Shown here piece by piece: positions 16,368 through 25,103 of a stretch of DNA of 64,000 bases (position 1 is its first letter; every line of letters starts with the position of its first letter). The notes under the pieces were generated by a model that did no database searches, was not told the origin of the DNA, and saw nothing but the letters and a program-made list of their open reading frames with translations. Origin of the DNA: WHSW01 sp963821345. Lineage in GTDB: Bacteria; Actinomycetota; Thermoleophilia; Solirubrobacterales; 70-9. A program made the translations under genes and the position numbers. The stretch covers positions 248,001 through 312,000 of the forward strand of contig CAWGDM010000001.1 of assembly GCA_963821345.1 (NCBI GenBank), read 5' to 3'.

Positions 16368-16456
16368 CGGAGAGGGCGGGATTCGAACCCGCGAGAGAGC
16401 TTGCGCCCCCTACTCGCTTAGCAGGCGAGTGCCTTCAGCCACTCGGCCACCTCTCC
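16368..16456 (-). tRNA. tRNA-Ser (anticodon GCT)
   Basis: 89-nt class II tRNA on the minus strand. Acceptor GGAGAGG/CCTCTCC, anticodon stem CTCGC/GCGAG with loop CTGCTAA (anticodon GCT), a long variable arm typical of serine tRNAs, T-arm GCGGG/CCCGC, and discriminator G. Confidence 0.96.
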
Positions 16457-16496
16457 TGGGGGAACTGGCCTCAGTCTAGATACGCTCGCCGGCGCC

Positions 16497-17739
16497 GTGA
16501 GCCCGGATCCCGAAATCGACCGCGAGGCGCTGAAGGCGCGCTACGACTCGCTGTTCTCGGGGGTTGCGCCCCCGTTCGCGTTCGTCGACCTTGATGCGAT
16601 GGGCCGCAACGCGCGGGCGATGCTCGGCCAGGCGGACGGGCTGCCGATCCGCGTCGCCTCGAAGTCGGTGCGCTCGACGGCGCTGCTGCGGCGGATCCTC
16701 GAACTCGATCCCGGCTTTCGCGGCGTGCTCGCGTTCACGGCGCCGGAGGCGCTCTATCTCGTCCGAACAGGGATTCGACGACCTGGTCGTCGCCTACCCG
16801 ACCGTCGACCGGGCGGCGATCGCCGCGGTGGCCAGGCTGACGGGCGCCGATCCCCAGCGCGCGCCCGTGTTGATGGTCGACGATCGACCGCACCTGGACC
16901 TGATCGAGGGCGCGATCGGCGGCGGCCCGTCGCGGGTTCGCGTCTGCCTCGACGTCGACGTCGGCTGGTGGCCGCTGGGAGGGCGGATCGCGCGCATCGG
17001 CACCAAACGCTCGCCGATCCACGACCCGGCGCGGGCGGCGCGCATGGCGGCCGAGATCGCCGAGCGCCCGGGGACCGAGCTCGCCGGGCTGATGGCCTAC
17101 GAGGGCCAGATCGCCGGCGTCGGCGACCGGATCCCGGGCAAGCCGCTGCGCAGCGTCTCGATCCGGTTCATGCAGTCGCGGTCGGAGGCCGACATCCGCC
17201 GCCGGCTGCCGCGGATCGTCGAGGCGGTCCGCGGGGCCTTGCGCGACCACGACCAGGAGCTCGGCTTCGTCAATGGCGGCGGCACCGGCAGCCTGGCTCG
17301 CACGGCGGGCGCCGGGATCGTCACCGAGCTGACCGCCGGGTCGGGCTTCTACGCCCCGCACCTGTTCGACAACTACCGCTCGCTGGACCTCGAGCCGGCG
17401 GCGTTCTTCGCCCTACCGGTCGTCCGCCGGCCGGTCGGCGGCGTCGCCACCCTGCTCGGCGGCGGCTACCTGGCCTCCGGAAGCGGCGGGCGCGACCGGC
17501 TGCCGGAGCCGTACCTGCCCGGCGGCCTGCGCTTCGACCGCGAGGAGGGCGCCGGCGAGGTCCAGACCCCGGTCACCGGCGCCGCCGCCTACAAGCTGCG
17601 GGTCGGCGACCGCGTCTACCTGCGCCACGCGAAGGCGGGCGAGCTCTGCGAGCGCTTCGACTCGCTCTACCTGGTCGAGGGCGAGCGGATCGTCGACCAG
17701 GTGCCGACCTACCGCGGCGAGGGCAAGGCGTTCCTGTAG
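16497..17739 (+). CDS. PLP fold-III amino acid deaminase/aldolase-like enzyme, frameshifted
   Basis: About 413 aa of the alanine-racemase-type barrel family often annotated as amino acid deaminase/aldolase (D-threonine aldolase relatives). From GTG 16497 the first frame gives FAFVDLDAMGRNARAMLGQA and the PLP lysine in VASKSVRS (Lys56), up to FTAPEALYLV. Homology then continues in another frame as EQGFDDLVVAYPTVDRAAIA to the stop at 17739. The break is at about 16764, where one base appears to be missing (CG-GAA). Both halves are well conserved, so an assembly deletion is likely. The enzyme would act on a D- or beta-hydroxy amino acid in the cytosol. Confidence 0.78.
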
Positions 17740-17755
17740 GAGTGGGTGAGCGCAT

Positions 17756-19051
17756 CTAGGCGTCGAGCACAGTTCGCACGTACCCGTTCGCGAACCGCCC
17801 CTCCGGGTCGAGCCTGGCGCGGAGCTTCTGGAACTCCTGCCAGCGCGGGTAGCGCGGCGCCAGCGTCTCGGCGGTCTGGAAGTGGCGCTTGCCCCAGTGG
17901 GGGCGGCCGCCGTAGGAGTCCATGATCTCCTCGACCCCGCGGAAGTACGGCTCCCAGTTGAGCTTGCGGTCCTGGTGCACGGCGATGTAGCAGACGTCGC
18001 GGGCGTGGGCGGCGCTGAGGATGACGTCGTCGGAGGCCGCGAAGCGGACCTCGATCGGGAACGCGACCCGGTGCTCAGGGCGGGCGGCGAGATGAAGCAC
18101 CCGGCGCACCGCTTCAGCCGCGTGCTCGCGCGGGATCCCGTACTCCATCTCCGTGAACCTGATCCGCCGCTCGGAGGCGAACACCCGGTGGCTGGCATCG
18201 ACCTTGGTCGAGCGCCCGGTGCCGGCGGAGGCCGTCCGCGCCAACCGCGGCACCTGCGAGGGGAACCGGCGCGCGGCGAGCACGAACGCCTGCCCGACCC
18301 AGTTCTCGACCATCACCTCCTGCGCGTATGCCGAGGCCCGCGAGCGCGGCTGCGGTGGGCTGTCACAGCGGCGACTCTCGCGACACAGCGCCGTCTTCGT
18401 GTGCGGGAAGACGAAGAACTCGAAGTGGTCGGCGTCGGCGATGAGCTCGTCGAGGCTGGCGAGGGTCTCGTCCAGCGGCCGCGGGCTGTCGACCCGCTCC
18501 AGCGTGAACGATGGGACGGCGCGGATCGTCGCCGCGTAGATGATCCCGAGCGCGCCGAGCCCGATCCGGGCGGCGCTCAGGTCCCCGGGGTCGGCGGCGC
18601 CGATCTCGAGCGCGCTGCCGTCGGCGAGCACCATCTCGACCGCGTCGATCTGGGCAGAGATGCTGCGGTAGCCAGCACCGGTCCCGTGGGTTCCGGTGGC
18701 GATCGCTCCGGCGAGCGTCTGGCGGTCGATGTCGCCGAGGTTCTCGAACGCGAGCCCGAGCTCGTCGAGGCGGCGGTTGAGGTCGCGCAGGACGATCCCG
18801 GCCTCGACCTTGACCAGGCCGGCCTCGCGGTCGACGGCCAGCACCCGATCGAGGCGGTCGCAGCGGATCATCACCCCGTCGGTGAGCGCGATCGGCGTGA
18901 ACGAATGGCCCGATCCCGAGGCGCGGACCTCGAGCCCGCGCTCGGCCGCCCGGCCGATCACCTCGGCCAGCTGCTCGCGGTTTTGCGGGCAGGCGATCTC
19001 GACCGGCGAACACTGCTGGTCGCCCGCCCAGTTGCTCCACCGCGCCGCCAT
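17756..19051 (-). CDS. FAD-linked sugar-lactone oxidase (D-arabinono-1,4-lactone/L-gulonolactone oxidase family)
   Basis: 431 aa from ATG 19051. The N-terminal FAD-binding PCMH domain contains RASGSGHSFTP, where His49 is the usual covalent FAD attachment site, and GAIATGTHGTG. The C-terminal ALO domain carries the family's HWGK motif (GGRPHWGKRHF). The enzyme oxidises an aldono-lactone with oxygen or another acceptor. The frame is open to 19204 only by reading through the adjacent tRNA-Ser gene, so 19051 is the sensible start. It converges with the PLP enzyme gene, with 16 bp between stops. Confidence 0.9.
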   Translation of the reverse strand: MAARWSNWAGDQQCSPVEIACPQNREQLAEVIGRAAERGLEVRASGSGHSFTPIALTDGVMIRCDRLDRVLAVDREAGLVKVEAGIVLRDLNRRLDELGLAFENLGDIDRQTLAGAIATGTHGTGAGYRSISAQIDAVEMVLADGSALEIGAADPGDLSAARIGLGALGIIYAATIRAVPSFTLERVDSPRPLDETLASLDELIADADHFEFFVFPHTKTALCRESRRCDSPPQPRSRASAYAQEVMVENWVGQAFVLAARRFPSQVPRLARTASAGTGRSTKVDASHRVFASERRIRFTEMEYGIPREHAAEAVRRVLHLAARPEHRVAFPIEVRFAASDDVILSAAHARDVCYIAVHQDRKLNWEPYFRGVEEIMDSYGGRPHWGKRHFQTAETLAPRYPRWQEFQKLRARLDPEGRFANGYVRTVLDA

Positions 19052-19086
19052 CGCCGGGAGCGTATTCGTCAGACTCAGGTGACCCC

Positions 19087-19175
19087 GGAGGGGTGGCAGA
19101 GCGGTTGAATGCGGCAGCCTTGAAAGCTGTTGACCGGGTTCGCTCGGTCCGTGGGTTCGAATCCCACCCCCTCCG
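19087..19175 (+). tRNA. tRNA-Ser (anticodon TGA)
   Basis: 89-nt class II tRNA on the plus strand: acceptor GGAGGGG/CCCCTCC, anticodon stem GCAGC/GCTGT with loop CTTGAAA (anticodon TGA), a long variable arm, T-arm GTGGG/CCCAC, and discriminator G. Confidence 0.95.
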
Positions 19176-19209
19176 CTGAAGTCCCGGGCGGACCGCATCG
19201 CCACGGGGG

Positions 19210-19257
19210 GCGAACGTCCCGCACTGAGGCCTATACACCGGTATGTGGGACGTTCGC
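19210..19257. repeat. 11-bp-arm palindrome over the AbiEi/DUF559 promoter and start
   Basis: GCGAACGTCCC (19210-19220) and GGGACGTTCGC (19247-19257) are perfect inverted arms. Between them lie TGAGG and CTATAC (19231-19236), a plausible -10 box seven bases before ATG 19243, so the transcript may be leaderless. The right arm encodes the first residues (MWDVR). Related palindromes occur at 20222-20265 and 40798-40843. Confidence 0.7.
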
Positions 19258-20246
19258 ATCGCTGAGGTCGCTGGACGGCAGTTCAATCGCATCTCGCGCG
19301 CGCAGCTCAGGTCGCTTGGCATCAGCGATGCGGGCATCGCCCATCGAGTCGCGGCCGGCCGCCTGGTCTACGTGGAGGAGGGGGTCTTGGCGGTCGCACC
19401 CGTACTCGCTGACGATTGGGGCCGATGGATGGGAGCAACGCTGACCGCCCCGGGCAGCGTGCTCAGCCACGTGAGTGCGGCGGCCGCGTGGGGGGTCTGG
19501 TCGCTGCCCCGGAACTTTGAGATCGTCACCCGACCCGGCAGCGGCGGTCCTCGTCGCCACGGAGGCGTACTCGCGCATCGCAGCTCAACCCTGGTCGGAG
19601 CGACCGCGGAGCTGCGGGGAATCCCGATTACCGCGGTGCCACGAACGCTCCTGGATCTGGCGTGCTTTGTCGGTGACCGCGGCCTGGCTCGAGCGTTGCG
19701 CGAATCGGTCCGACTCGAACTGGTGACACTGGACGAGCTCGGCGAGGCATTGGGTCGGTTTCGGCGGCGAAGAGGGTCGCGCCGCTTGGCCGACGCCGTG
19801 AGCCGATATAGCGGGCTGCCGCTCGAGCGAGCGCGGAGCGGCGCCGAGGTTCGCGCGATGGAAGTACTTCGCGGCGCTCGCGAAGAGGGTCGCGCCGCTT
19901 GGCCAACGCCTTGAGCCGATATAGCGGGCTGCCGCTCGAGCGAGCACGGAGCGGCGCCGAGGTTCGGGCGATGGAAGTACTTCGCGGCGCTCATCGCCCG
20001 CTGCCGCGGCTCAATGCGCGGGTCGCCGGGGAAGAAGCGGATCTCAGCTGGGCGAGGTGCCGGCTGATCATCGAGGTCGATGGCGGCCCGTTTCACCTCG
20101 ACCGCGGCGAGGATGCGCGCAAGCAGCGCACCTGGGAACGCGCCGGCTGGACCGTCCGCCGCTTGCCCTCCGACGACGTGTACGAGCGCCCCGACCTCCT
20201 CCTTGCCGTCGCCCCATCGACGAACGTCCCGGAGCATCCCGCATAG
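19243..20246 (+). pseudogene. AbiEi-type antitoxin plus DUF559 nuclease-like fusion, broken by duplication
   Basis: The first frame (19243-19914) encodes an AbiEi-like winged-helix N-terminus (ISRAQLRSLGISDAGIAHRV, then GRLVYVEEGVLAVAP) and a middle region typical of DUF559 proteins. It ends prematurely as REEGRAAWPTP. The second frame (19899-20246) carries the Vsr/PD-(D/E)XK-like DUF559 domain: EADLSWARCRLIIEVDGGPF followed by an Arg/Trp-rich end. A 113-bp tandem duplication (19769-19994) causes the shift. With one copy removed, a normal protein of about 300 aa results. AbiEi domains act as antitoxin/transcription repressors in type IV systems. The nuclease activity of DUF559 is inferred from fold only. 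Confidence 0.75.
19769..19994 (+). repeat. 113-bp tandem duplication
   Basis: Copy 1 is 19769-19881 and copy 2 is 19882-19994. They differ at about four positions (for example CCGACGCCGTG versus CCAACGCCTTG). Because 113 is not divisible by three, the duplication breaks the reading frame. The differences between copies argue against a simple assembly stutter. Confidence 0.85.
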
Positions 20247-20265
20247 CCGTCGATGCGGGACGTTC
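20222..20265. repeat. Palindrome at the 3' end of the AbiEi/DUF559 gene
   Basis: Outer arms GAACGTCCC (20222-20230) and GGGACGTTC (20257-20265) repeat the sequence of the promoter palindrome. An inner hairpin TCCCGCAT (20237-20244) / ATGCGGGA (20253-20260) spans the stop codon at 20244-20246 and may also act in termination. Confidence 0.65.
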
Positions 20266-20293
20266 ATCGGGTGGGGGGTGATAGAACTGCCGG

Positions 20294-21439
20294 GTGGATC
20301 GAGGGGGACTCCTGAAGCGTGTCGGCGTGGCTGCGGTGGTGGTCGCGCTCACAGCCGCGGCTCCGGCCGCGGCGAGTTCGATCGACCGCAAGCTCGAGAA
20401 CGCCCTCGACCGGATCGTCGCCACGCCGCACGGGCCACCGGGGCTCTCCGTGCTGATGCGGACCGGCCACGGGCGCGAGTTCATCACCCGCGGCACCGCG
20501 AACGTGAAGACCGGGCGCCGGCCGACGCCGCGTGACCACTACCGGATCGCGAGCATGGCGAAGGCGTTCAACGGCGCGGTCGCGTTGGCGCTGGTCGACG
20601 GTGGCGTGATCTCGCTCGACGACACGGTCGGCGAGTGGCTTCCGGGCGTGCTGCCGAATGCCGACGCCGTCACCGTCGGCCAGGCCCTGCACCACACCGG
20701 CGGACTGCCCGACTACATCCGCAGCAAGGCCTTCATCGACCGCTTCCAGGCCGACCCAACCGCCTACTTCTCGCCCATGGACCTGGTCGGCTTCGTCCGC
20801 GACGACCCGCTCGACTTCCCGCCCGGCTCCAAGTACCACTACTCCGACACCGACAACGTCGTCGTCGGCCTGATCGCCGAGCGCGCCACCGGCCGCTCCT
20901 ACGAGGCGCTTCTGCGGCGCTACGTCTACCGGCCGCTCGGGCTCGAAGAGACCAGCCTGCCGCGGAACGTGAAGCTGCCGAAGCCGTTCATGCACGGCTA
21001 CGACATCGACCCGCCGAACGACCCGGACGACATCAGCCACCTGCTCAACCCGTCGGGCGCCTGGGCGTCGGGCGGCATCGTCTCGACCCCACCCGAGGTC
21101 GGCCGCTTCTTCCGCGCCTACGTCGGCGCCCGCCTGTTCAGCCCCCTGACCCGCAGCCTGCAGCGGACCTTCGTCGCCGGCTCGTCCTCGCCGCCCGGCC
21201 CGGGCACGAACGACGCCGGCCTTGCGGTGTTCCGGTATCGCACCTCGTGCGGAGCCGTCTTCGGCCACACCGGCTCGTTCCCGGGATACAGGGTGTTCGC
21301 GGCCAGCAACGGCAACGGTCGCCGCTCGGTGGTCTTCACCGTCAACGCCCAGATCGTCCCCGGCAGCGGCTCGCCGCAGGTCTCGGACCTGATCCGCCGC
21401 GCCCAGCGGCTCGCGGTCTGCAAGGTGCTCGGGGGATAG
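20294..21439 (+). CDS. Secreted serine hydrolase (beta-lactamase/D-Ala-D-Ala carboxypeptidase family)
   Basis: 381 aa from GTG 20294 with a signal peptide (LLKRVGVAAVVVALTAAAPA). Class C beta-lactamase/PBP-like fold: catalytic SxxK at residues 87-90 (SMAK), the Tyr motif YSD at 183-185, and the HTG motif at 325-327 (FGHTGSFPG). The family includes D,D-peptidases, esterases and beta-lactamases. Extracytoplasmic. It follows the palindrome that closes the AbiEi/DUF559 unit, 47 bp away, so its promoter may lie within that repeat. Substrate unknown. Confidence 0.87.
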   Translation: MDRGGLLKRVGVAAVVVALTAAAPAAASSIDRKLENALDRIVATPHGPPGLSVLMRTGHGREFITRGTANVKTGRRPTPRDHYRIASMAKAFNGAVALALVDGGVISLDDTVGEWLPGVLPNADAVTVGQALHHTGGLPDYIRSKAFIDRFQADPTAYFSPMDLVGFVRDDPLDFPPGSKYHYSDTDNVVVGLIAERATGRSYEALLRRYVYRPLGLEETSLPRNVKLPKPFMHGYDIDPPNDPDDISHLLNPSGAWASGGIVSTPPEVGRFFRAYVGARLFSPLTRSLQRTFVAGSSSPPGPGTNDAGLAVFRYRTSCGAVFGHTGSFPGYRVFAASNGNGRRSVVFTVNAQIVPGSGSPQVSDLIRRAQRLAVCKVLGG

Positions 21440-21448
21440 GGTTTCGTG

Positions 21449-21946
21449 ATGGCGCTTTTCAAGAGCAAGAAGAAGCAGGCAGCTGAACTCTTCGAGAGCG
21501 GTCAGAAGGGGGCCGGGACGGTGATCTCCGTACAGGACACCGGGATGACCGTGAACGACAACCCGCGAGTCAAGATGGTCTTCCGGGTCGAGCCGCTCGA
21601 CGGCTCACCGCCCTTCGACGCCCAGAAGACGACCACCGTCTCGCGAGTCGAGATCCCCCGCCAGGGCGACCGCTACCCGGTCTGGTTCGCGGCCGACGAC
21701 CCGGCCGGCACCTGGGCGTACGCGACGGTCGCCGACGACAACGGCCGCCAGACGATGCGGACCCTGTTCGGCGACGCCGCCGAGACCTTCGTCGGCATGA
21801 ACGCCCCCGCGGCCCCCGCCCCGGCGGCGGCGCAGATGCAGGGACAGGATGTGGTCGAGCAGATCAAGCAGCTCGCCGACCTGCATCAGCAGGGGATCCT
21901 GACCGACGAGGAGTTCGCCGCCCAGAAGGCGAAGCTGCTCGGTTGA
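21449..21946 (+). CDS. SHOCT-domain protein
   Basis: 165 aa from ATG 21449; an adjacent GTG at 21446 is possible. The central part is a beta-rich domain (KGAGTVISVQDTGMTVNDNP, then VKMVFRVEPLDG) common in actinobacterial proteins. A Pro/Ala linker leads to a C-terminal SHOCT helix pair (QIKQLADLHQQGILTDEEFA, then AQKAKLLG). SHOCT segments are thought to mediate oligomerisation. No signal peptide, so cytosolic or membrane-adjacent. It starts 9 bp after the serine hydrolase stop and is probably cotranscribed. Confidence 0.72.
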   Translation: MALFKSKKKQAAELFESGQKGAGTVISVQDTGMTVNDNPRVKMVFRVEPLDGSPPFDAQKTTTVSRVEIPRQGDRYPVWFAADDPAGTWAYATVADDNGRQTMRTLFGDAAETFVGMNAPAAPAPAAAQMQGQDVVEQIKQLADLHQQGILTDEEFAAQKAKLLG

Positions 21947-22064
21947 GCGAGTCGGCCGAGCAGCCGCTCGGCCCGCAGATCGAGGTCGGCTGCCGGGCGA
22001 TCCGTTGCCCGGGCCGGGCGCGGCCGGGACCGCATCGCAACCGCCGCTAGCTTGTTGACGAGGT

Positions 22065-23213
22065 ATGCGAGCGAGAGCGGCCCTGGCGGGACTGATCGCG
22101 GTCGTCGCCGGGCTCGGCGCGCCGGCCGCGGCCGGCGCGAGCGCCTACGCGCCGAACGGCGGACGCGCCTTCCACGGCGTCTCCGACACCGGTTCGGTCG
22201 CCGACTTCCGCACCTTCACCGACCAGGTGGGCGCCCACCCGGCGGTGCTCCAGGACTTCTTCCACTGGCGCACGCCGCTGACCACCGGGGCGCTCTACCG
22301 CTGGGGAGTGACCAACACCCGCGGCGTGCTCAGCCTCTCGACCGCGACCGGCGACGGGGTCGAGATGATCACCCCGCGCCAGATCGCCCGCGGCAAGGAC
22401 GACCGCTACATCACCCACATGGCCGGCGACATCGCCGAGACCGGCCAGACCGTCTACATCCGGCTGATGGCGGAGATGAACGGTCACTGGAACGCCTACT
22501 CCGCCTTCAACGCCGACGGCTCGCCGCGCCGCCACGGTCACTCGGCGCATTGGTACAAGCGCGCCTGGCGGCGGATCACGCTGATCCTTCGCGGCGGCTC
22601 GCGCGACGCGATCAACCGCGAGCTGCTGCGGATGGGCCTGCCCCGGATCATCCGCGCGAAGGCGCAGGACGACCCCGTCTACGAGGGCGGTCCCGACGGT
22701 ATCCCGCTACCGATCCCCGAGCACATGCCCCAGCCGCGGGTGGCGATGATGTGGGTGCCCCAGAGCTTCGGCTCGCCGAACATCGCCGGCAACCAGCCGG
22801 CCGACTACTGGCCCGGCGGCAAGTACGTCGACTGGGTCGGGCTTGACATCTACTCCAAGTTCGCCGGCGCCTTCGACGACGACGTCGCCTTCTTCAACCG
22901 CTGGGACAAGTGGCCGTTCGTGATCGGCGAGTACGGGCCCTGGGACAACGATCAGTCGGGCAACTTCACCGGGCGCCTGTTCCGCTGGGCCGAGGCCCAT
23001 GACCGGGTGAAGATGATGATCTACTACCGCGGCGTCGATCCCGCCAACCCGTTCAACCTCCAGTACTACCCGGGGGCGCAGAAGGCGCTTCGCAACCACC
23101 TCGCCGAGCACCACTGGGACCCGTTCGCGCCGGGCGTCAAACAGCTGCCGAACCCGCCGCAGCCGCCGCCGGCGACGGCCGACCGGCCCGTGGCGCGGGT
23201 TTTTCCCCGCTGA
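22065..23213 (+). CDS. Secreted GH26-like glycoside hydrolase (mannanase family)
   Basis: 382 aa from ATG 22065 with a signal peptide (ALAGLIAVVAGLGAPAAAGA). A (beta/alpha)8 barrel with the two GH26 catalytic glutamates visible: Glu137 in RLMAEMNGHW (acid/base) and Glu289 in VIGEYGPWD (nucleophile). The C-terminus is Pro-rich. GH26 enzymes cleave beta-mannan, mixed-linkage glucan or xylan with retention of configuration. No other polysaccharide-degradation gene is nearby, so the role may be wall or capsule remodelling instead of nutrition. Confidence 0.82.
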   Translation: MRARAALAGLIAVVAGLGAPAAAGASAYAPNGGRAFHGVSDTGSVADFRTFTDQVGAHPAVLQDFFHWRTPLTTGALYRWGVTNTRGVLSLSTATGDGVEMITPRQIARGKDDRYITHMAGDIAETGQTVYIRLMAEMNGHWNAYSAFNADGSPRRHGHSAHWYKRAWRRITLILRGGSRDAINRELLRMGLPRIIRAKAQDDPVYEGGPDGIPLPIPEHMPQPRVAMMWVPQSFGSPNIAGNQPADYWPGGKYVDWVGLDIYSKFAGAFDDDVAFFNRWDKWPFVIGEYGPWDNDQSGNFTGRLFRWAEAHDRVKMMIYYRGVDPANPFNLQYYPGAQKALRNHLAEHHWDPFAPGVKQLPNPPQPPPATADRPVARVFPR

Positions 23214-23236
23214 GCGCGCATAGACTCACCGACCCG

Positions 23237-23785
23237 ATGAGCCGCCTGCGCCCGATCATCGCGCTCGCAACCGCCGGCGTGGCGGCGCTCACGCTCGCCG
23301 CCTGCGGCGACGACGGGACGACGACGGTGATCAACAACACGACGACGACCACGGTCGCGGCGCAGACCGACGCGACGTCGTCGACGAGCTCCACACCCAC
23401 CACCGACGACTCGTCCACGACCGACGGCGGCACGTCGGCCACCAGCCTGAAGACCTTTCAGTCGCCGAGCGGCAACATCGGCTGCATCATGTCGGCGAAG
23501 TCGTTGCGCTGCGACATCCGCGAGAAGGACTGGAGCGCCGACCGCCCGGCCGGCTGCCCCTCCGAGATCGAGTACGGCCAGGGCCTGACGCTGAGCGCCA
23601 GCGGCCCGGCCGAGGTCGTCTGCGCCGGCGACACGGCGCTCGACCCGAGCGCTCCGACGCTCGAATATGGCGCCTCCTCGACCGCCGGTCCGCTCACCTG
23701 CACCTCGAACGAGGCGGCGATGGTCTGCTCGAACCAGAGCGGCGGCGGCTTCAGCCTCGCCCGCGAGTCCTACAGCCTCAACTAA
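23237..23785 (+). CDS. Hypothetical lipoprotein
   Basis: 182 aa. Signal sequence with lipobox LTLAACGDD (Cys23), a Thr/Ser-rich linker (about 30-75), and a compact domain with several cysteines (IGCIMSAKSLRCDIREKDW, later VVCAGDT and LTCTSNEAAMVCSNQSGGGF). The pattern resembles small actinobacterial secreted domains that follow a TTT-rich spacer. Its 3' end overlaps the convergent gene by 4 bp. Function unknown. Confidence 0.7.
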   Translation: MSRLRPIIALATAGVAALTLAACGDDGTTTVINNTTTTTVAAQTDATSSTSSTPTTDDSSTTDGGTSATSLKTFQSPSGNIGCIMSAKSLRCDIREKDWSADRPAGCPSEIEYGQGLTLSASGPAEVVCAGDTALDPSAPTLEYGASSTAGPLTCTSNEAAMVCSNQSGGGFSLARESYSLN

Positions 23786-24423
23786 CGCCGCTTGCCCTTG
23801 CGGACGAAGGTGACGGTGCCGTTCATCTGGCCGTCCTCGGCGCGGCCGTACTCGGAGGCCTTGAACGAGCCGGCGACCGGGACCACGATCCGCTTCTGGC
23901 CAATCTTGCTCTTCGCCAAGAAACCCTGAGGCTCGGTGTACTCGGCGCCGGCATACGGGTGGTTGAGCCCCCACCAGTAGCCATGACAGGACGGCGAGGT
24001 CGCGATCACCCCGATGTCGACCTGCAGCTCTACCCGGTAACCGCCGGCGGTCTTGTGGAGGTAGGCGTCCTCGTAGCCGGCGGCGCCGGCGATCGGCGCC
24101 TCGGCCCCCAGGGTGCAGGTCCCTGAGTCGAGCACCTGGCCGCAGTCGAAGTAACGGGTCCAGACGACGCTGCCGGTGACGCTGCGGCTGGTGGCGTCGA
24201 GGCTCGCCAGGCCGTCGAGCGTCGTCGGCGTGTAGGTGCCGCTGAAGTTCCAGTTGCTCGTCCAATCGGCCTCGCAGCTGAAAGCCGCGCGGGTATTGGT
24301 GGTCACCTGGATCGTCGCCGCGTACTTGGGCGGCTTCGGTTTCGGCTTTGCCGCGGCCGCTCCCGGCGCGGCGAGGATGATCGCGACCGCGGCGGCGAGG
24401 CCGAGCGCCGACCTCCCCCGCAT
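23782..24423 (-). CDS. Hypothetical secreted protein
   Basis: 213 aa from ATG 24423 with a signal peptide (ALGLAAAVAIILAAPGAAAA) and a basic PKPKPKPPK start to the mature part. The rest is beta-rich with paired cysteines (SCEADWTSNW, FDCGQVLDSGTC, SPSCHGYWWGL) and ends in a basic tail (VRKGKRR). No known domain recognised. Convergent with the lipoprotein gene, with a 4-bp overlap. Confidence 0.65.
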   Translation of the reverse strand: MRGRSALGLAAAVAIILAAPGAAAAKPKPKPPKYAATIQVTTNTRAAFSCEADWTSNWNFSGTYTPTTLDGLASLDATSRSVTGSVVWTRYFDCGQVLDSGTCTLGAEAPIAGAAGYEDAYLHKTAGGYRVELQVDIGVIATSPSCHGYWWGLNHPYAGAEYTEPQGFLAKSKIGQKRIVVPVAGSFKASEYGRAEDGQMNGTVTFVRKGKRR

Positions 24424-24564
24424 CAGAAATTCTCCAGCGCCCGACAGGCACCGAGCATACGCCCGTGGACGGCCCGCGTAGGCGCTGAACCCCCGATGCG
24501 CTTTACCGGCACCTGAGAATCAAGGGTCTAGAGTGTTTGCGTTCCCCGGCGAAAGGACCGGCCC

Positions 24565-24999
24565 ATGAAGAAGCTTGCAGTCCTGGCCTCCGCGCTCTTC
24601 GCCCTCGCGGCACTCGGCGTCGCCGCCTGTGGCGGCGACGACGGTTCGTCGAGCACCGCGGCGGAGACCACCTCGAGCACGGCAGCCTCCACCACCACAG
24701 GCGGCGGTGGTGGCGCGACCGTGAAGTTCGAGGCCGACCCCTCCGGGGCGCTCGCATTCACCCAGACCGAGGTGTCGGCGCCCGCCGGCAACGACACGAT
24801 CGAGTTTGACAATCCGGCCGAGCTCGGCCATGACGTGGTGATCGAGGACTCCAACGGCAACGAGGTCGCGCGTACCGACGTGATCACCGGGACCACGACC
24901 ACGACGACGGCCGACCTCCAGCCGGGCAGCTACACCTTCTTCTGCTCGGTCGATGGTCATCGCGACGCGGGCATGGAGGGCACGCTCACGGTCAAGTAG
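24565..24999 (+). CDS. Cupredoxin-domain lipoprotein
   Basis: 144 aa. Lipobox at Cys22 (LGVAACGGD), Ser/Thr/Gly spacer (28-50), then a plastocyanin/azurin-like beta sandwich. All four type-1 copper ligands are visible: His89 (LGHDVVIE), Cys127 (FFCSVDGH), His132 and Met137 (HRDAGM). It would carry electrons or copper on the outer face of the membrane. ATG 24565 has GGCGAAAGGA upstream. It stands alone. The redox partner is not encoded nearby. Confidence 0.87.
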   Translation: MKKLAVLASALFALAALGVAACGGDDGSSSTAAETTSSTAASTTTGGGGGATVKFEADPSGALAFTQTEVSAPAGNDTIEFDNPAELGHDVVIEDSNGNEVARTDVITGTTTTTTADLQPGSYTFFCSVDGHRDAGMEGTLTVK

Positions 25000-25103
25000 C
25001 GCTATTACGACCAACACCCGACCGAGCCAGAGGACCTCACCACAGAGCGCGCTCGAGGTCGAAGTCCGATCCGGTGGGCGCTGTAATAGCGACGAAGCGT
25101 CCC

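Noticed and set aside
19051..19204. Upstream extension of the sugar-lactone oxidase
   Set aside because: It translates the adjacent tRNA-Ser gene (GGIRTH-type artefact); family sequence starts at ATG 19051.
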